Below are positions 53,601 through 61,729 of a stretch of 64,000 nucleotides of DNA, piece by piece. Numbering within the stretch: the first letter of the stretch is position 1; every line of letters begins with the position of its first letter. The position numbers and the translations under genes were made by a program. The stretch comes from CALINF01 sp039990395 (lineage in GTDB: Bacteria; Pseudomonadota; Gammaproteobacteria; Pseudomonadales; Halieaceae). The stretch covers positions 248,001-312,000 of the forward strand of contig JBDXFZ010000041.1 in NCBI GenBank assembly GCA_039990395.1. The letters are read 5' to 3'. Below the pieces are notes generated by a model. It saw only the letters and a list, made by a program, of their open reading frames with translations, did no database searches and was not told the origin of the DNA.

Positions 53601-54836
53601 CTAACGATGGTTTGCCAATGCCGTAATAGGGTCCAGGCGTGTTGCCCGCCAGGCAGGTAGCAAACTCGCTAACAATCCCAGGCTCAATACCACCACCGTA
53701 GAAAGCAACATGTCCTGTATAGCCAAGGCCGGATATAACCTTGACCCGACTGCCATCATCTCCATGCCCTGTGCCACGCTGGAAATATCTATTCCTGACT
53801 CCAATGGCTTAATCGTTAGCCAGGCAAGCGCATTCCCAAGCAACAGGCCAATCAATAACAGGTAGATACTCTCGGCTAGCAGTTGCAACACGATCAAGCC
53901 AGGGCGCATGCCCAGTGCCTGCATCAATCCGATTTCGCGCACGCGCTCAAACACCGCCATCACCATTGTGTTCACCAGGCCAAAAGATAGCGCCAGAAAT
54001 ACAACCACCATGAACACCAACGCAAAACCATCCTGCACTTGCAGCATAGAACCCGTAAACGCGTCGAGCGCTGGCCAGGGAAGTACTTCGGCATCAGGGC
54101 CCGCCACACCCACAAGTTGCGTGTACCAGGCGCCGAGTAAGCGATAATCATGTGAGGTTGCTGCGATCTCAGTGACTGACTCGCCAATGTTCAGCATCTC
54201 CTGCGTCGCAGTTCTACCGGCATAAATAAACTGGTCTTCACTGCCCTGCAAACGAGCTGTGTAAATACCCACGATTCTTGCGCCCCGGTCAGCCACATTG
54301 TTGGCCGGATCCTGTGACATCAACACAATACGCTTGCCCAGATCCGTTTCGAGTCTTCTCGCCAGGCTGGCCCCAATCACCACCCCTCGGTCATCGCTAT
54401 CTGCCAGAAATCGTCCCTCCACGATAGATTCTGGAAGGGATCCCAACTCAGCCTCAGCGACAGGATCGATGCCCAGTAAAACCACGCCACGGCTATCGCG
54501 CTCACTGGCGACAACTGCCGGCACTCGTACCCGAGCAGCCCACGCCTCAATGGGCGGCGCTGACAAGGCAGTCAACAATTGGTCTGTTGGCATTGGCAGT
54601 CGATTGGCAACACTGGGATCACGGCGATAATCCACGTGATGGATCTGCACCTCTCCGGGTAAAAGATTAAGGCTGTTCAAAATGACCTGATCGGTCATAC
54701 CACGCATCATGGCCGTCATAAAAATCATCGCCCACACACCTACCGAAACGGCCGCCAACATAATTAAAGTGCGTCGATAATTGCGCCAAAGATTTCGCCA
54801 GGCGAGTTTAAGTAAAGTATTTGTTGCACTCATCAC
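53601..54836 (-). CDS. FtsX/LolC-like ABC permease (second)
   Basis: A 411-residue inner-membrane permease with the FtsX plan: one N-terminal helix (TLIMLAAVSVGVWAMIFMTAMM), a large periplasmic MacB-PCD-like domain (about 50-265) and three C-terminal helices (FALVFMVVVFLALSFGLVNTMVMAV, then LLAESIYLLLIGLLLGNALAWL, then a last one). REIGLMQALGM lies at the cytoplasmic coupling loop. It overlaps the first permease gene by four bases (ATGA). It probably forms a heterodimer with it. Confidence 0.9.
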   Translation of the reverse strand: MMSATNTLLKLAWRNLWRNYRRTLIMLAAVSVGVWAMIFMTAMMRGMTDQVILNSLNLLPGEVQIHHVDYRRDPSVANRLPMPTDQLLTALSAPPIEAWAARVRVPAVVASERDSRGVVLLGIDPVAEAELGSLPESIVEGRFLADSDDRGVVIGASLARRLETDLGKRIVLMSQDPANNVADRGARIVGIYTARLQGSEDQFIYAGRTATQEMLNIGESVTEIAATSHDYRLLGAWYTQLVGVAGPDAEVLPWPALDAFTGSMLQVQDGFALVFMVVVFLALSFGLVNTMVMAVFERVREIGLMQALGMRPGLIVLQLLAESIYLLLIGLLLGNALAWLTIKPLESGIDISSVAQGMEMMAVGSRLYPALAIQDMLLSTVVVLSLGLLASLLPAWRATRLDPITALANHR

Positions 54837-56062
54837 ACCGCCCTCATCGCGGCAACAGGGAGTAATCGATACAGCCTAAGTGCGGGATACACGGCCGCCA
54901 ACAGTGCAAAAACAAATACGATGAGAGGGCCCCAAAACAACGAGAGAACGCTAATCTCGGGATACATACGGTCAGGCAAATTAAAACGAGCCGCCATCTC
55001 CTCCATACCAGGATAGTAAAAGCCCACCACACTAAGATAGGCCGTGAGTGCCGCCCCCAACAAAACACCGAATAGCAGCCCCAACAAAGACATCAACATC
55101 GTCTCTATACCCACCAAGCGAGCGAGCTTGCTCGGGTGCATGCCCAGAGCCAGCATCACACCAAATTCACGTGTGCGCTCTAATACCGACATCAATTGCG
55201 TGTTCAGCACGCTAAAGGCAACGAGCACAATGAGTACTGCATACATAAACCAGGCGCTAGCCATGTCCGAGGCGATCGCCTGTCTTAATCCTGGCTGCAG
55301 TGCATCCCAGTCGCGCACAGTAAGAACACTTTGGCCCGCCAGAGAGGCCCGTAGTTGCTCAACCAAGATTGGCACTGCATCGATGTACTGCGCACGCATC
55401 ACGACTGCGTGGCCGTGGTCCCCCATTGCAAATACTTGTTGGAACCAGCTCAGAGGCACCTGCGCAACACCGCGATCAGCTTCATCAAAACCGGTAGCCA
55501 CTATGCCAACCACAGTGGCCACGGCCGCAGCAAAGGAGCCGTCCAGCCCACTGCCCAGAAACGTGAGCTCATCACCCACCCCTACCTTCAGATTTTCCGC
55601 TAAGATCGTTCCGATGACGATTTCATCTTGAGCGCCAGCCGACAGATACCGCCCCTGGCTAACCAGCCCCGGAAAACTCGATACGCCTGGCTCAAAGTCA
55701 GGCTCAACCCCTGATATCTGGATACCAAAAGAGCGTTCATCGCTAGAGGCGAGAGCAAATGCCACAGCTCTGGCAGAAGCAGCCGCGACACCGTCCCGCG
55801 CTCGCACTCGAGCCGCCAATGCTGCCACATCGGGTACGCTCTGACGCATTTTCTGCTCATCAAGGTATTTCGCATGCTGAATCTGAGCGTGCCCAGTAAA
55901 CGCGTTCAGCGTGTTGTCGATCATCATTTTGTAAGAGCCCAGCTGGAGCGAGATCAGAAAAACCAACAACACATTGCAAAATACCATCGCGCCTACGGTT
56001 AACCAGGTCCGGCGTGAATGGCGCCACAGATTACGCCAGGCGAGACGCCAGGTTACGCTCAC
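54833..56062 (-). CDS. FtsX/LolC-like ABC permease (first)
   Basis: A 409-residue permease of the same design as its neighbour: WRLAWRNLWRHSRRTWLTVGAMVFCNVLLVFLISLQL at the N terminus, a periplasmic domain with a GVEPDFEPGVSSFPGLVSQGRYL block (about 120-140), and three C-terminal helices with the coupling motif REFGVMLALGMHPSKLARLV. The two permeases are diverged, as LolC and LolE are. It overlaps the LolA-like gene by four bases, so translation is coupled. Confidence 0.9.
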   Translation of the reverse strand: MSVTWRLAWRNLWRHSRRTWLTVGAMVFCNVLLVFLISLQLGSYKMMIDNTLNAFTGHAQIQHAKYLDEQKMRQSVPDVAALAARVRARDGVAAASARAVAFALASSDERSFGIQISGVEPDFEPGVSSFPGLVSQGRYLSAGAQDEIVIGTILAENLKVGVGDELTFLGSGLDGSFAAAVATVVGIVATGFDEADRGVAQVPLSWFQQVFAMGDHGHAVVMRAQYIDAVPILVEQLRASLAGQSVLTVRDWDALQPGLRQAIASDMASAWFMYAVLIVLVAFSVLNTQLMSVLERTREFGVMLALGMHPSKLARLVGIETMLMSLLGLLFGVLLGAALTAYLSVVGFYYPGMEEMAARFNLPDRMYPEISVLSLFWGPLIVFVFALLAAVYPALRLYRLLPVAAMRAV

Positions 56063-56808
56063 TGGCGTGGGTTTCTCAGATTGGACAGCGTAAACACATT
56101 CTCAGGCATCTCGATATCAAACTCGACCTCAAGCGTGTGCAACTCAGTCCATTCGTCCGTCGCCCCTGCTTGCGTCATGCGCAGGATACTCGCCACCGCA
56201 CGGCCTGATAGTTGTTTAACCTCTAGTGCGCTGAGGGTTTTTACCAACACGTTGTCCTGATCCCAGAATTGCTGCTCCAACAGCACCCAGTCTTCACGAA
56301 TGTGAAAAATCTCTTTACCCCACACCACTGCGGCCTCCTCGTGTGGGATAGATTCAATCACGTATACCTGAAAGCCATTCTGGTCGAGAGTTTCAAGCAG
56401 GGTATGGTCGTACTGATCAATAATGTCGGTATTCTTGCTAATGTCTTTGTTTGAAAAATCGCTGCCCATCCAGTTCTGGCTCATCATGGATGACGGCACC
56501 TTGATGACTCGATTGATCTTGGGGGTATAGGTCCACATATTCCCGTCGACAGACAACGTACCGTTACCAGAGTCTTTACGCGGCTGCGTTACTCGCACCA
56601 GCGTCTCCTTATCTCCCGCAGTCCAGCCTCGCATTGTCATACTGCGCTGCCACGTGGGGCGATTAATTGTCATGGTCATGACTGAGTACGATGACTGGCC
56701 GCGATAATGGTCCATCGCTCGCTGAATCAGATCGCGAGCCGAGTCGTCGCGTGCCTGAGCGGGGCCGTGCAGCAGAATTGCTATCATGGCGAAGATCAGT
56801 GTGCGCAT
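56059..56808 (-). CDS. LolA-like periplasmic carrier (outer membrane lipoprotein-sorting family)
   Basis: A 249-residue periplasmic protein with a signal peptide (to residue 19, GPAQA) and the LolA_like (PF17131 type) block MWTYTPKINRVIKVPSSMMSQNWMGSDFSNKD. The half-barrel fold of this family carries a hydrophobic lipid or lipoprotein between membranes. It is the first gene of a five-gene run with two LolC-like permeases, a LolD-like ATPase and a barrel. Canonical LolA differs in sequence, so this is a paralogous type of unknown cargo. Confidence 0.88.
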   Translation of the reverse strand: MRTLIFAMIAILLHGPAQARDDSARDLIQRAMDHYRGQSSYSVMTMTINRPTWQRSMTMRGWTAGDKETLVRVTQPRKDSGNGTLSVDGNMWTYTPKINRVIKVPSSMMSQNWMGSDFSNKDISKNTDIIDQYDHTLLETLDQNGFQVYVIESIPHEEAAVVWGKEIFHIREDWVLLEQQFWDQDNVLVKTLSALEVKQLSGRAVASILRMTQAGATDEWTELHTLEVEFDIEMPENVFTLSNLRNPRQ

Positions 56809-56971
56809 TGCCTAGCCTCTAGCGTGTATTGCCATACGTTCATCATACCGTCACAGGCTGGCAGCGTCAGCGCCCAGTTTTGACGAGGTCTGAATACCCC
56901 GATTCGGTGTATAAAGAGATAGGCTGACAGGACAGCTGCGAACAGTTCAACTCTGCTCAAGGAGACTCACT

Positions 56972-58003
56972 ATTTCGCTTTTACATCGATCTCTGGCTAG
57001 CGTCTTACTGACCGCGCTGTACCTGTTTACCACGGCCTGCAGCCAGAACGACGATACCGCGCGCTATGAAAGATACCTTGATCGCTTGGCAAGGCCGCTT
57101 TCCACAGACGTCCCCCTAATCCGCGAACCGGCACGATTACGGTCACCCGCCGTCGCTGAACTCCAGCTTGCAATAGCACCTAGCAAACTGGATGCACTGG
57201 ACTTCCTGTCGTTATCTGGCTGTCAGCTGCAGGTAACCGTGGGCAAGCGCAACAGTAGCCTGGGGAAATTCGCCCCGCCCTCTCAGCGACTACTTCTAGA
57301 GCTTGAATTTCTACAGTTTGCACCCGCGTGTATCGCACATTTACGCAGCCAAAATGAAACCGGGATCGCCCAGCTGCTGGAGTCCACCCACGCCGACAAG
57401 CTGCTCCAGCTGCCAGGGCGCATTTTCAATGCCACACTGGGATCACAGGAGTTTGCCACGTTCTGGCAACAACCAAACCGCCTTGGCGACTATCCTCGCA
57501 ATACCAGCTCTGCGGTAATCAGCGCATTGGAGGCAATCAACGCGCATACATTGCGCTGGCTGTCGGGAGACTTTGCAGCAAACAACTTGGAATTCGAGCT
57601 GCTACTGAGCGAAGTGGCACGCGGTGACGGCGGCGCGCTCGCCAAAGCGTTATCGAGTCAGGATCTGTGGCTGAGCGGCGCCAATACAATGTTGCAGGTC
57701 ACACGCGCTGCGGGCGGACTCTGCGACACTGGCTTTAAACCTGCCTCTGCCACGATTTTGGAAAACGTGGTGCGCAAATACTTCATTGGCGAGATTCAAC
57801 CTGTCGCCGCCACCCTGAACCGGCGACACCACCAGTTGATACCGGCAATTGAGGCACTCGAAGAGAGCTTGTTCTCTGCTCTGCCGGATAGCTATCGCAG
57901 TTGGCGCAAGATACGCCAGGAAACGCTCACTCAGGCTGCCACAGCACCACGTCGACACGTGCAGCAGGTAAAAACCCTGTTAGACCCGTGTCTGAGGCTG
58001 TAA
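56972..58003 (+). CDS. DUF3080-family lipoprotein, apparent ATT start
   Basis: About 343 residues. The reading frame extends upstream of the first TTG (57086) through a complete lipoprotein signal, LLTALYLFTTAC (C23 lipidated), back to ATT 56972, which has AAGGAGA with seven bases of spacing. No ATG, GTG or TTG lies in that stretch in frame, so ATT or a sequencing error is required. The mature part has LDALDFLSLSGCQLQVTVGKRNSSLGKFAPPSQRLLLELEFL, which recalls DUF3080, a family of gammaproteobacterial lipoproteins of unknown function. Family from memory. Confidence 0.72.
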   Translation: MSLLHRSLASVLLTALYLFTTACSQNDDTARYERYLDRLARPLSTDVPLIREPARLRSPAVAELQLAIAPSKLDALDFLSLSGCQLQVTVGKRNSSLGKFAPPSQRLLLELEFLQFAPACIAHLRSQNETGIAQLLESTHADKLLQLPGRIFNATLGSQEFATFWQQPNRLGDYPRNTSSAVISALEAINAHTLRWLSGDFAANNLEFELLLSEVARGDGGALAKALSSQDLWLSGANTMLQVTRAAGGLCDTGFKPASATILENVVRKYFIGEIQPVAATLNRRHHQLIPAIEALEESLFSALPDSYRSWRKIRQETLTQAATAPRRHVQQVKTLLDPCLRL

Positions 58004-58063
58004 CTGCCCAAAGATGAGGTTTAGACTAATCGGCTAAAGTAACGCGGGTACATCAAAATAATA

Positions 58064-59620
58064 ATGAGCACCCTAATAAGGCCTGACTGGTCACGCCTGC
58101 TGCTTTGGATATCCGGCAGCCTTCTGCTACTCGCAAGCGGGTGCGCAAGCGTCGACTTCAATGCGCCCAAATCGGTTTCATACGCCGTCAGTCCTGCCAG
58201 TTATCCGCTAGAGGAGCGCTTGGCTAAGGCCGGAGGGGGCGAGCCAGGAATGTCCGGCTTTCTACTGCTAAGTGATTCCATCGATGCGCTAGCACTGCGC
58301 CTGCTGCTGGCTGAGCGCGCCAAGATATCTCTCGACGTTCAATACTACCTGATCACCGATGACCTTATTGGCAAAGTCTTTTTTACTTCTTTACTCAACG
58401 CGGCAGATCGGGGCGTTCGGGTAAGACTACTCATTGATGATATTGGAACGCGTGGCATGGAGAAGAAATTGGCCGCGCTCAATGAACATCCCAATCTCGA
58501 GCTGCGCCTGTTTAATCCATTTGCCAATCGCATGGCACGCGCCCTGGATGCATGGGATTTCCAGCGCTTAAATCGGCGGATGCATAACAAGTCATTCACA
58601 ATGGACAATAAGATCACGATCATCGGGGGACGTAACATTGCCGCAGAATACTTTGCCGCCAATCAGGACTACAATTTCGGTGATTTGGATGTGATCGCCA
58701 TTGGCCCCGTCGTTAACGACACTTCCAGCATGTTCGACCTCTACTGGAATCACGAACGTGCCGTACCCTATGAGCAGCTGGCAGGTAATGCATCCAACAG
58801 TGAAAGTGTACTGACCAAACTACGTGTAGAGCTGGGGGACAACTTGACTTCTCTCTCCGGCACGCCTTATGCGAAGGCGGTATCCAATTCTTATGACGCC
58901 TATATAGCGGAGGACGGCAGCGCCTTTCACTGGGCCAATTATGAGTTGGTTTATGACTCGCCAGACAAATCTGTCACCTATAGGGCTGATGATGCCGACA
59001 AGATTACGACCAAACTCGGAGAGACAGTTCTCGCAGCTCAAGAATCCCTCTTGGTTGTATCGCCCTACTTCGTGCCACAAAAAGGCGGGCTTGATGCTAT
59101 CAGCGGACTGCTGGACACGGGTATAGAGATAGAGATTGTCACCAACTCACTGTCCTCCAGTGATCACTTACTGGTTTACGGTGGCTATGCACCGTCTCGC
59201 AAGCCACTGCTCAAGTCAGGCGCTCGCTTCTACGAGATAAAGGGAAACGTGGTCGTTCCCGGTTCGGCCGGATTAAGTAATCCCGATGCCAAGAGCAGCC
59301 TACACACCAAGGCCTTCGTGGTGGACAGACGTCACTTCTTTCTAGGCTCGTTCAATTGGGACCCACGCTCGGCGCATCTCAACACCGAGCTAGGCGTTAT
59401 CATTGATAGTCCAGAGATGGCTGGCAATGTTGTCGATAGCGTGCGCTCGTTTTTACCCTCAATAAGCTATGAGGTCTCGCTGGATGACCGGCAGGCTTTG
59501 CGCTGGACAACCGTTGAGAATGGGGAGCAGAAGGTTTATTCCAAAGAACCAGAGACCACGGCGTGGACACGGTTTTGGGGTCGCATCGTTCAGTGGCTAC
59601 CCATTAAGGGACACCTCTGA
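58064..59620 (+). CDS. Phospholipase D-family lipoprotein (ClsC/YmdC-like)
   Basis: A 518-residue protein with a lipoprotein signal ending ASGC (C27) and two HKD motifs, HNKSFTMDN and HTKAFVVDR, each with its Asp and downstream GG or GS (IGGRNIAAEY, LGSFNWDPRS). This pattern resembles cardiolipin synthase C (YmdC) and periplasmic phospholipase D enzymes. It may make or remodel phospholipids at the outer leaflet of the inner membrane or in the periplasm. The neighbouring genes give no clear substrate. HKD assignment is sure, reaction is not. Confidence 0.88.
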   Translation: MSTLIRPDWSRLLLWISGSLLLLASGCASVDFNAPKSVSYAVSPASYPLEERLAKAGGGEPGMSGFLLLSDSIDALALRLLLAERAKISLDVQYYLITDDLIGKVFFTSLLNAADRGVRVRLLIDDIGTRGMEKKLAALNEHPNLELRLFNPFANRMARALDAWDFQRLNRRMHNKSFTMDNKITIIGGRNIAAEYFAANQDYNFGDLDVIAIGPVVNDTSSMFDLYWNHERAVPYEQLAGNASNSESVLTKLRVELGDNLTSLSGTPYAKAVSNSYDAYIAEDGSAFHWANYELVYDSPDKSVTYRADDADKITTKLGETVLAAQESLLVVSPYFVPQKGGLDAISGLLDTGIEIEIVTNSLSSSDHLLVYGGYAPSRKPLLKSGARFYEIKGNVVVPGSAGLSNPDAKSSLHTKAFVVDRRHFFLGSFNWDPRSAHLNTELGVIIDSPEMAGNVVDSVRSFLPSISYEVSLDDRQALRWTTVENGEQKVYSKEPETTAWTRFWGRIVQWLPIKGHL

Positions 59621-59725
59621 AGCTAAGCCACTAGCACACGTGCCAATAACGGCTGCTATTCTGTACACTAGCCAATTGAAATCACTTCGAACAGCAGAGC
59701 TAGCCAGAACCGGAGATCGCCAATC

Positions 59726-60337
59726 ATGACCCTGAACCCGAGCAAATTGCTAAGTACATTCGCCATCGCGGCACTTCTTACAACGCTGGCGGCCTGTAGC
59801 AGCAGCCCACCAAAACCCGACGTAGACTACAAACGCGATTACGACTTCCGCCAGGCCAGGCAGTTGGCATTCTACCGAGAGTCTGGTGACGTAACTGGGG
59901 ACAATCCTCTGCAGCTGAGTGATATGCAGAAAAATCGAATCAACGAGGCATTGCAAAGTGCCCTGGTTTATAGAGGCTTCACTTTCGTTTCCGACCCCAG
60001 TGAGGCCGACATGCTGGTCAGCTGGCATTTGGTCACGCAGAACAAAACCGACGTACGCACCTATAACAGTCCCTCCTATGGCGGGTACTACGGTGGCTAT
60101 GGCGGTTACAATCGGCACAGCATGTATAACTGCTGGAACTGTGCACCTACACGCACTGAGGTATCGGTTAAAAACTATACCGAGGGCACTTTTATCGTTG
60201 ACATGATCGACCCCAAATTAAAGCAATCCGTTTGGCGCGCGATGACCCAGTCTAAACTGAAAGGGAAAGTAGAAGAGGATCAGGGAAAGTACAACGAGGC
60301 GGCAGCAGCCATTTTCCTTGAGTTTCCGCCCTACTAG
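59726..60337 (+). CDS. DUF4136-family lipoprotein
   Basis: A 203-residue lipoprotein with signal ending LAAC (C24). The DUF4136 block starts VDYKRDYDFRQARQLAF and includes ALQSALVYRGFTFVSDPSEADMLVSWHL. A Gly/Tyr-rich insert, SYGGYYGGYGGYNRH, with a Cys pair CWNC, interrupts the middle. EGTFIVDMIDPKLKQSVWRAM ends the fold. The family is a cell-envelope lipoprotein of unknown function, widespread in gammaproteobacteria. A 106-base gap separates it from the phospholipase gene. Confidence 0.85.
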   Translation: MTLNPSKLLSTFAIAALLTTLAACSSSPPKPDVDYKRDYDFRQARQLAFYRESGDVTGDNPLQLSDMQKNRINEALQSALVYRGFTFVSDPSEADMLVSWHLVTQNKTDVRTYNSPSYGGYYGGYGGYNRHSMYNCWNCAPTRTEVSVKNYTEGTFIVDMIDPKLKQSVWRAMTQSKLKGKVEEDQGKYNEAAAAIFLEFPPY

Positions 60338-60652
60338 CGCGTGTACTGGAAGCACCAATCCGCAGATCAGCTCGGTGTATCTGCGGGGAAACCGCCGGCA
60401 GTTTCCGGTCTTCGTTACAACTTCTAGGTTCGATCGAACTCAACAATCTGTGTGCGGAGCTCCTCCGCGCGCAGCTATACGCTTGTTATTCACTACCACA
60501 CGTTGATCCTACCAATCGAAGCCTTGCTAGACTTCTGTAATAACACCGTTAACGCCAGCGAGCGTAGAACGATAAAGTCATCCGTAACTTGGCCTTTGCC
60601 GCAGCTGCTGCTACTACCACACCCGCGGCTATGCGCTTCTTCACAGTCACGC
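60338..60652. other. Intergenic stretch (315 bases) with tandem hairpins
   Basis: No gene is supported here. Two adjacent hairpins lie near the DUF4136 end: CCGCAGAT/ATCTGCGG (60360-60367 and 60379-60386) and GGAAAC/GTTTCC (60387-60392 and 60401-60406). The remaining ~245 bases show no clear promoter or coding sequence. Confidence 0.4.
60360..60406 (+). terminator. Candidate tandem-hairpin terminator after DUF4136 gene
   Basis: The first hairpin has an 8-bp stem and an 11-base loop, the second a 6-bp stem and an 8-base loop, with no base between them. No good T run follows, so it may instead protect the 3' end. Confidence 0.35.
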
Positions 60653-61549
60653 TCAATTTCTCTCAGCTACACTCAGATCGAGTCGGCCATCGATCACTGG
60701 AGGACACCAATAGTAGGCCCCACTGCTTGCCTGCGAAAACTGGAACAAGCCGTCGGTAACACCATCTTCCAGACCCACCATTCTTCTCAATTGAACTTCG
60801 AATGCATCGAGCGTATGGCAGAAGGCCACAAAATACAGCCCTTGACCGTCTGCACTCGCAAAGGGCATTGAGCGACGCAGTAAAAATGCTTCGGGTGTGA
60901 AACTTTCCTGCTCAGTTCTTTTTACGTGAGCAGAAGCAGGCGCGCTTTGTATCTCCTTATTATCAGCTATGCGCCGGCCAATAATGTTGTCTTGTTGCGA
61001 CTGTGACATCGCCCTAAAACGTATCAGATCGTGCTGCCACTGCTGCACTGCTACAAAGCTCGAGCCGTCCATTCCTGGTCTGCCACCACTGACGAATGCC
61101 GCTAATCCTGCAGCGTCGCCAACCGGGTTTTCTGTACCATCTTCGTATCCTGTTAAGTCTTTACCCTTTGGTTGGGAACCGTATTTAAAGCCATCTACTA
61201 TTTCCGCAACCGTGAAACTACTGCCAAGTGATTCCACAAGTGAGATACCGCGATTAACCAAATCACCCTGGTCATCTCCGCGCAACCAGCACCACAGTGC
61301 CTGCTGCGTTGAGGGAGCCTGCACACCAGGCCCCGACAGCGCAGGGAAAGTTCTCAGCCCGTCAACAGCCGCCCCCCAAAATGCGAGCAAGGGCTCACCG
61401 ATACCTACTGCGATGTATTCATCCACAGCAAGCGCAGCCACTGCCTCACGTGTTATCGCTGGCTCTGCGCCGGGTGTTATGGAAAAGCTGAGGTAGCGCG
61501 CAACACGCGAAGGCCCGGGTAGAATGGACAGCTGACTGTGCGTGCTCAC
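60653..61549 (-). CDS. Dyp-type peroxidase
   Basis: A 298-residue haem peroxidase of the dye-decolourising family. The GxxDG motif GYEDGTENP is present. The proximal His is probably in PASAHVKRTEQ, and the distal Arg lies in the later LLRRSMPF segment. No Tat signal is seen, so it is cytosolic or encapsulin-loaded; no encapsulin gene is nearby. The start is GTG 61549 (STHSQLSILPG), with AGGGAG seven bases upstream; the longer frame to 61603 has no ribosome site. The substrate is unknown. Confidence 0.87.
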   Translation of the reverse strand: MSTHSQLSILPGPSRVARYLSFSITPGAEPAITREAVAALAVDEYIAVGIGEPLLAFWGAAVDGLRTFPALSGPGVQAPSTQQALWCWLRGDDQGDLVNRGISLVESLGSSFTVAEIVDGFKYGSQPKGKDLTGYEDGTENPVGDAAGLAAFVSGGRPGMDGSSFVAVQQWQHDLIRFRAMSQSQQDNIIGRRIADNKEIQSAPASAHVKRTEQESFTPEAFLLRRSMPFASADGQGLYFVAFCHTLDAFEVQLRRMVGLEDGVTDGLFQFSQASSGAYYWCPPVIDGRLDLSVAERN

Positions 61550-61681
61550 TGACTTGCTCCCTTTGTTGAATGTGTATCGTGTCACTTTAGCATATCGACT
61601 CAATCTGGCATGCGCAGACGCACCTGGGCCAACTCTCCGTCAACTACTTACCCTCGGGGAATTGCAATAGGAAATTCGAGC

Positions 61682-61713
61682 AAAAAAAAGGGCCGGCTAG
61701 GACGCCGGCCCTT
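61682..61713 (-). terminator. Rho-independent terminator after the EF-G gene
   Basis: GGGCCGGC (61690-61697) and GCCGGCCC (61704-61711) make an 8-bp GC stem, and on the minus strand an eight-T run follows (A run 61682-61689). It lies 17 bases past the stop codon. Confidence 0.9.
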
Positions 61714-61729
61714 ATCATCGTCAGAAAGC

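Noticed and set aside
56880..56915. Promoter TTGACG ... TATAAA before the DUF3080 gene
   Set aside because: The spacing is 24 bases, outside the usable range.
60452..60871. 139-residue frame in the gap after DUF4136
   Set aside because: It overlaps the Dyp-type peroxidase 3' end antisense, and has no ribosome site and no recognisable motif.
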